From: UBA8199 sp964507045
GTDB taxonomy: Bacteria; Verrucomicrobiota; Verrucomicrobiia; Limisphaerales; UBA8199
DNA length: 64,000 nucleotides
Reading direction: 5' to 3'
NCBI GenBank assembly: GCA_964507045.1
Contig: CAZDOO010000002.1
Span: 59,653 to 123,652 of the forward strand
Shown: piece by piece, positions 59,602-64,000 of the stretch
Layout of the letters: every line of letters begins with the position of its first letter
How positions within the stretch are numbered: the first letter of the stretch is position 1
The notes under the pieces: model-generated
Databases searched by the model: none
Seen by the model: the letters and a program-made list of their open reading frames with translations, nothing else
What the model was told of the DNA's origin: nothing
Position numbers and translations under genes: made by a program

Positions 59602-60612
59602 TCAGTTGTTGTGGGTGATCGCCACCAGCCGCACGTTCTTGTTTTCCCAAACGCGCACCCAGTTCGCGGCCGTCTCCAGCTCCGCCGCCGTCGGCGAATC
59701 AGCAGCGACAGAAGCGCTGGTGAACTTCACGCCGCGAGGATGCAGGATGTAGCGGCGCCGGTTGATCAGGATCGTGTCGCTGTCCAGCGGCACACGAGCC
59801 AGCTCCACGCCCTCCGTGCCGAAGCCGCCCTGCAGCGGCGTGCCACTCAGCGGTGCCACACCCTTGGCGAACGCGCCCTGGCCGAACAGGTAGGTCGTGT
59901 ACACCGTGCCGTCAGTGGTCCCAGCCCGAGTGGGCAAGCTGTCATCGACGACAACGCGCCGGCCCTGGAAACTGGCCAGACTCGGCTTACCCTCGCTGTC
60001 AGGCAGGAAGTCAATCAGATCCAGCTTCTTCAGGGCGGCCTCCGTTGCCGAGTGCATCGCCACAGCGGTCAACTTGCTGGCCGCATCGCCGAGCTTCGCG
60101 CACGCATCGACGAAGGTGGCGCCATTGAGCTTCGTCGAAGACGTGGTGCCCGCCACAGTCTCGGAATGAATCGCCAGCAGGTTGCCGGCCATCGAAGCCG
60201 CGGCGAACATGCCCTTCAGGCACGAGATCACCAGCGACTCATCCGTGCGCGCCCAATAAGCGCCGACCAGGTCCACGATCGCACCCATCGGATCGTCGCC
60301 CGACACCACCTTGGCCAGGTGGTTCACACTCCACACCTGCGCATCGTTGTGGATGCGCGCGATGTCCGTATCCGCCGCGATCTTGTTCACCGCCAGCGTA
60401 CCAGCGTCGCTCAGGATTTGGCGAGCTGCCGTCAGATCCTTCCAGAACGGCATCTTGACCTCACGACCACCGCCCTGCGCCAACGTGTCAAACTCGGGCG
60501 CCATCTCGATGATGCCCGATTCGCCAAAGCGCGACAGCTCAGCTGTCCGCTCAATGGCGTACTTCTCGAACTCTGTGGGGATGATCACATCCGCCACTAA
60601 CGTCTTAGCCAT
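59602..60612 (-). CDS. Major capsid protein
   Basis: 336 aa. MAKTLVADVIIPTEFEKYAI, 'GGGREVKMPFWKDL', VNHLAKVVSGDDPMGAIVDL, WARTDESLVISCLKGMFAAA, AVAMHSATEAALKKLDLIDF, RVVVDDSLPTRAG, FTSASVAADSPTAAELE: the usual order of a HK97-fold coat protein (N-arm, E-loop, spine helix, P- and A-domains), closest in type to the 'Gp13-like' major capsid families. Next to scaffold and portal genes in the canonical order. Confidence 0.85.
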   Translation of the reverse strand: MAKTLVADVIIPTEFEKYAIERTAELSRFGESGIIEMAPEFDTLAQGGGREVKMPFWKDLTAARQILSDAGTLAVNKIAADTDIARIHNDAQVWSVNHLAKVVSGDDPMGAIVDLVGAYWARTDESLVISCLKGMFAAASMAGNLLAIHSETVAGTTSSTKLNGATFVDACAKLGDAASKLTAVAMHSATEAALKKLDLIDFLPDSEGKPSLASFQGRRVVVDDSLPTRAGTTDGTVYTTYLFGQGAFAKGVAPLSGTPLQGGFGTEGVELARVPLDSDTILINRRRYILHPRGVKFTSASVAADSPTAAELETAANWVRVWENKNVRLVAITHNN

Positions 60613-60663
60613 ATTTCACAATCTCCGGTTGTAGCGGCGGCTCGTAAGAGCGCCGCTGATTTA

Positions 60664-61431
60664 CTACGCCGCTGCCTTGAGCCGCGCCGCTAACTGCGGA
60701 TCGGATTTCAGCAGCTTCATTTGCTCCGTGAGGTTCCAGCTTTCCTTGCGGAAGGGGTTCTTCACGGACCTGTTCCCGACTCCACCGGAGCCGTTGCCGG
60801 CAGCACCGCTGCCCGCATTCGATTCAAACAGATGAGGAGCGTCAGCAACCTGCTGCTCGACCCACTCATCCAAAGTCATCGGTGTGATGCCATCCTTGCC
60901 CACGCGCACAGTCTGACCATCAGCCTCGTAGGCGCGCGGCGCACCATCCACCACGCGGAACACAGTTCGCGCCCGAGTGGTAATGTCAGGAATGGCCGTA
61001 GGCCGCAGTCCACGCTTGGTCGCCGTGGTGATGACGCCCTGGTCAATCTGGATCGCGGTGAGGCGCGCATTCAGCGAATCACGTTCGCTCGTCACCGCCG
61101 CGAACTGCTTGTCCCACTCCGTCTTCGCAACCTTCAGGCGGTTCTCGACGACCTTGTCCACCTCACCGGTCTTGATCTGCTGTGCTTCCTCGAGGCGCTG
61201 CTTCTCCTCAGCCAGCTTCCGCACCTGCTCCGGGTCGATGCCCTCAAAACGCTTTTTCTGCTCCGCGAGCTGGTTGCTCAGCGCGATGTTGTTGGCGCGA
61301 AACTCATCCAGCTTGGATTTGTCCGCCGCGCCATCGACGTCCAGCATCCAGGCGCCATCACGTTCCACGTAGAGCGCCTGCTGGTCCGCCGGGATTTCAT
61401 CTTTCGATTTGAACTTGTATTTCAGTGCCAT
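60664..61431 (-). CDS. Phage scaffolding protein
   Basis: 255 aa. KYKFKSKDEIPADQQALYVE, a long coiled coil (~38-130: LAEQKKRFEGIDPEQVRKLA, EEKQRLEEAQQIKTGEVDKV), then VITTATKRGLRPTAIPDITT and a flexible C-terminal (GSGAAGNGSGGVGNRSVKNP). Highly charged and helical with the common 'kGlr..AipD...rA...f' segment, as in phage minor structural GP20-like scaffolds. Between portal and capsid genes, 7 nt from the portal. Confidence 0.8.
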   Translation of the reverse strand: MALKYKFKSKDEIPADQQALYVERDGAWMLDVDGAADKSKLDEFRANNIALSNQLAEQKKRFEGIDPEQVRKLAEEKQRLEEAQQIKTGEVDKVVENRLKVAKTEWDKQFAAVTSERDSLNARLTAIQIDQGVITTATKRGLRPTAIPDITTRARTVFRVVDGAPRAYEADGQTVRVGKDGITPMTLDEWVEQQVADAPHLFESNAGSGAAGNGSGGVGNRSVKNPFRKESWNLTEQMKLLKSDPQLAARLKAAA

Positions 61432-61438
61432 AACTCAC

Positions 61439-62977
61439 TCACGCTGCTACGCCGCGACCGCCCGGCGCGCCATTGGTTTTGCTATCTGCCATCTGCGATT
61501 GGCCATTCGCGGCAACCGCCAAAGCTTTCTTCGCATCCTCGCGCTTTTGCTGGTCAATCAGCGCTGCCTCTTCTGCATTGGTTCTGCCCTCGGGCAGCAC
61601 CTCACCGCGCCGGAACAAATCAAACATGGTGTCCTGGCTGATCGCACCAGCCTGCCACGCCGCGACAATCGCCTGCACATCCTGGCTGGCGAGGCCCTTC
61701 GTGCTGAAATCCGTGTTGAGCTGCATCACCACCTGCTCGCTCTTCACGTCATCGGGGAGTTCTTCCGTGGAGTTCCACCAATAGACCCAACGCAGCACCT
61801 GCGTCATCGACTCGCCCAGACTGAGAGCCACATTGCCGAGGATGCTGTACTCGCCCGCTTGCCTGAGCTCGATGGCCGTGGCCGTCTCACCGACCTTCTT
61901 CATGTCTTCCAGCATCCGAGAGCCCAGGATGGCCATCAGCCGCTCGTCACGATCCATCGCCCGCTCATGGGTCGTCAGCCCTTGGCCGGTGAACTCCAGG
62001 AACCCAGCAGTAGCGCCGGGCGTTTCACTCACCCAGGCGGTGCTCGATCCAATGCGCAGCGACGCACCCTTATCAAACCCACTCACCCAGGCCGTGGGCA
62101 GCGCGGTAAAGTGGAGGCCATGCTTGAAATCAGCATTTAGGCGGTAGTGGTCGAGGTTCACTGCGACGATGTCCTCCAGCGGCCCGCGATCCACATCGGG
62201 CCGCGAATGCCGCGGCCCATGAAACACGAAGGGAATCAACGGCAGCGGCCTGCCCAGCCGCAACGGAATGCGAGTCTCGACCAACTGCCATTCCACCTTG
62301 GCGCCCTTGCGCTGCGTTTTCTTCGGCTGCCACAGCTCAACCTGGTAGTGGTAGTCCCGTTTCCCCGTGACATCCGCCGCTTCACCAGGCACCAACTTCA
62401 AGACTCGCATCTGGTCAACGAGCTGCAGTGCGAAGCCATCATCATCCGGGCCGGGCTGCGCGATGACGTGCTCGGCCAGCACGATCAGCGTCGGCACGTT
62501 CCGGCCATTCACCCGCTCTACCCGCCAGTTGATGACCTGCTCGGCGCGGTAGAAGACCACATACGCCCGATGTTCGACTTCATCCTCCCAGTCCACCAGC
62601 GAACCGGCACGACCCAGGCCGACCACATCGCCGACCACCATCTTCGCGTAGCCGGTAAGGGTTGTGCCCAGCATGTCGGCGTCGTTCTGGAAAACCGCCA
62701 TTGCCCGGCCAACACCGGCACCATCAGCAGGGAGCTTCACAAACGGAGGACGCCGGAACATCAAGCCGAGGTAGGCTTCAGAGGTGCGCGCGCTGGCGTT
62801 GAAGTAGGAGGCGCGCTGCACATAGGCGGCGAATTCCTCATCCGTCTGCGAATCGAGCCGAGGCAGATACTTCTCGCCTCCGGCCTTGACTGCATCCTCG
62901 CCCGCCAACACATCACGCGCGCGGGACCAATCCAGCGCGCTGGCGTCATAATCGGGATGCGTTGCATTTACTGCCAC
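61439..62977 (-). CDS. Portal protein (DUF4055 family)
   Basis: 512 aa from GTG 62977. EKYLPRLDSQTDEEFAAYVQ, RASYFNASARTSEAYLGLMF, RRPP ... DMLGTTLTGYAKMVVGDVVG, LGRAGSLVDWED, PLIPFVFHG, HGLHFTALPTAWVSGFDKGA, AMDRDERLMAILGSRMLED, TATAIELRQAGE: signature set of the DUF4055 portal family. The dodecameric portal is the DNA entry ring of the capsid. The last ~60 residues are polar and flexible. Confidence 0.88.
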   Translation of the reverse strand: MAVNATHPDYDASALDWSRARDVLAGEDAVKAGGEKYLPRLDSQTDEEFAAYVQRASYFNASARTSEAYLGLMFRRPPFVKLPADGAGVGRAMAVFQNDADMLGTTLTGYAKMVVGDVVGLGRAGSLVDWEDEVEHRAYVVFYRAEQVINWRVERVNGRNVPTLIVLAEHVIAQPGPDDDGFALQLVDQMRVLKLVPGEAADVTGKRDYHYQVELWQPKKTQRKGAKVEWQLVETRIPLRLGRPLPLIPFVFHGPRHSRPDVDRGPLEDIVAVNLDHYRLNADFKHGLHFTALPTAWVSGFDKGASLRIGSSTAWVSETPGATAGFLEFTGQGLTTHERAMDRDERLMAILGSRMLEDMKKVGETATAIELRQAGEYSILGNVALSLGESMTQVLRWVYWWNSTEELPDDVKSEQVVMQLNTDFSTKGLASQDVQAIVAAWQAGAISQDTMFDLFRRGEVLPEGRTNAEEAALIDQQKREDAKKALAVAANGQSQMADSKTNGAPGGRGVAA

Positions 62978-63527
62978 GGGCGCAACCGTAGCATCTGTTT
63001 TTGGGACAAAACTCCTTTCCCCTCGGCACCACTGCCACGCGCTGCCACCCGCTGCCAGCCGCTGCCACGCGCCGCCACTTTTCCCGAAAGAAATTGTTGA
63101 CGGCTTCCAGCTACCCCGCGCCCGCTCCTGTCAGGCTCCGCGCCGGATGCGCCTCGGCGGCGCAACCGGCGCTGCGCCTGCCAGTCGCTCAGGACACCAC
63201 GACCGGTCGCTGCGCGTCCGCTGGCGCGATTCGGAACACGGCATCGCAATTCCAACCAGCATTGACGTTCGACCGCGCTCCCGCTTCGCGACCACGAACG
63301 CACGCCCCGAAACCAACGCCAGTAGAACATCGCACGCCCCCGAATCGCTACGTTCGGGCGCGTTTACGATGCAGCAGTCGCGCCAGCCCCCCCTTTAACC
63401 CCACGGGCTGGCACGCCTGCTGCAACCATTGGAATGCGCCCTGCCACTCGCTCCGGACAAAGGCAAAGTTAGATGAAACGACTCCTTCGGGCTGTCGGGC
63501 GTTTGGGGTAGTCCTACGCGTCCAGCG

Positions 63528-63620
63528 CTGCCACGCGGCCCTACCGCCCTGAAGAAGCTCTCTCAATAAGAAAGTGTGAGAGAGCTTCTTCAGGTCGGTA
63601 GGGCCGCTAGGCGTTGGCAG
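63528..63620. repeat. 93-bp palindrome
   Basis: Inner arms CCTGAAGAAGCTCTCTCA and TGAGAGAGCTTCTTCAGG, middle arms GCGGCCCTACCG / CGGTAGGGCCGC and outer CTGCCACG / CGTTGGCAG. Loop ATAAGAAAGTG. Perfect except for small offsets between blocks. Confidence 0.85.
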
Positions 63621-63858
63621 GTTCTGGTCGGCGTTCGTTGGCAGCGGTTCCAGTGTCGGGTCGCTCGGTTCTATTTCCAGCGCGTGTCGTTGCCGGTGCA
63701 GTGGTGGCGCGCGGCGGGTTGCCCTCCTCAGTTCCGTCCGTCTCTCCCGTGGTGGCAGCCGTTGGTCTGGCGGTGGCTGCGTCTCAGCGGTTGGTTGCGG
63801 TAGGCCGTCACCGCACCGGTGTCTGCCAAACCAATGTCCCAAAACCAAATGAAGTCAG

Positions 63859-63881
63859 CCTCTCCGCCCGTAGCGGAGAGG
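63859..63881. repeat. 9-bp GC-rich hairpin
   Basis: CCTCTCCGC / GCGGAGAGG with loop CCGTA, followed by AAATAC. Could be a weak terminator or binding site at the prophage's repeat-rich stretch. Confidence 0.45.
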
Positions 63882-64000
63882 AAATACAAACGACGACCAA
63901 CAACTCGAACGCCCACAACGAGACCAACGCCAGCAAAACCGCCAACGCCCCCAAGGCGCTCCGTTCGCTCGCCGGCAGGCAGCGGTCGTGCCAGCCCTGC

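Larger units (their letters stand above)
53979..64000. mobile_element. Prophage, left end and structural module (continues past window)
   Basis: Bounded on the left by tRNA-Ala and an integrase, then eleven leftward genes with 4-nt overlaps typical of phage operons. Portal, scaffold, major capsid and a connector-type protein establish a tailed-phage head module. Tail, terminase and replication genes are not in the window. Confidence 0.85.
62978..64000. other. Repeat-rich, apparently non-coding 1-kb stretch beyond the portal gene
   Basis: No frame has a ribosome site plus protein-like composition; a 166-codon minus frame (63348-63848) runs through a palindrome and is Arg/Pro/Thr-rich. The stretch contains CTGCCACGC-type direct repeats (63024-63080), a repeat pair GCGCCTGCCAGTCGCTCAGG (63174) / GCGCCCTGCCACTCGCTCCG (63436), a ~105-bp degenerate pair (63289 and 63893 on), and a long palindrome. 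A terminase gene would be expected here. Confidence 0.5.

Noticed and set aside
63348..63848. 166-codon minus-strand frame near the right edge as a terminase small subunit
   Set aside because: It is translated through the 93-bp palindrome, is Arg/Pro/Thr-rich, lacks a HTH or ribosome site, and shows no terminase motif.

Overview
The window looks like a chromosome segment of a high-GC Verrucomicrobiota bacterium, most likely of the Limisphaerales/Pedosphaera type. The assignment rests on gene content read from the sequence: an SHD1-domain protein, secreted proteins with Ig-like, RCC1-like, beta-strand-repeat and TIGR03790 architecture, many pseudopilin-like proteins, and a very high density of intergenic palindromes. 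No rRNA or other phylogenetic marker is present, so this is inference.

Layout. 1-3.5 kb: start of a secreted protein, an SHD1 protein, tRNA-Gln(TTG), a wrecked four-helix-bundle gene inside short repeats, two small membrane proteins and a decayed toxin-antitoxin pair between direct repeats. 3.5-15.3 kb: TSUP exporter, GH9 glycosidase translationally coupled to a YebC protein, a secreted amidase/Ig/RCC1 protein, a receiver-only regulator, other secreted proteins, a LysR regulator, an FlbD-like protein and an NlpC/P60-like membrane protein. 15.9-25.1 kb: type IV pilus/type II secretion-like genes in three units (pseudopilins; pilMNOP-like; secretin), each preceded by a plausible sigma-54 (-24/-12) element. 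25.2-39.8 kb: DUF971 protein, two PLP enzymes, an Lrp regulator, a TIGR03790 protein, a giant AsmA-like protein, an NtrC-type response regulator with its histidine kinase, and a separate receiver protein. A fourth sigma-54-like element at 27.09 kb precedes no gene but a compact three-hairpin transcript candidate ending in a strong terminator.

40.2-51.0 kb is a stress/dormancy-flavoured island: HPF, three members of the saccharopine dehydrogenase/homospermidine synthase superfamily, an EmrE-like gene broken by one stop codon, a receiver protein, a tandem universal stress protein, a KefB-like cation/proton antiporter, an Rnk-like protein and a CBM48 glycogen-binding-domain protein. Next, on the opposite strand, is a dihydroxy-acid dehydratase carrying an approximately 180-residue insertion with an NTF2/SnoaL-like domain.

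53.9-64 kb: a prophage integrated at tRNA-Ala(CGC). A tyrosine integrase next to the tRNA faces a leftward module of excisionase-like protein, lipoprotein, TM/coiled-coil protein, FN3 protein, head-completion-like protein, LamG protein, major capsid, scaffold and portal proteins. No terminase or tail gene is visible before the right edge, where about 1 kb of repeat-rich, apparently non-coding DNA lies.

The most distinctive features are (i) several families of dispersed palindromes, including a four-copy family whose stem is built from 11-bp tandem units and a two-copy 143-bp MITE-like element; (ii) the possible sigma-54-driven small RNA; (iii) the NTF2-like domain inside IlvD; and (iv) the polyamine/stress island.
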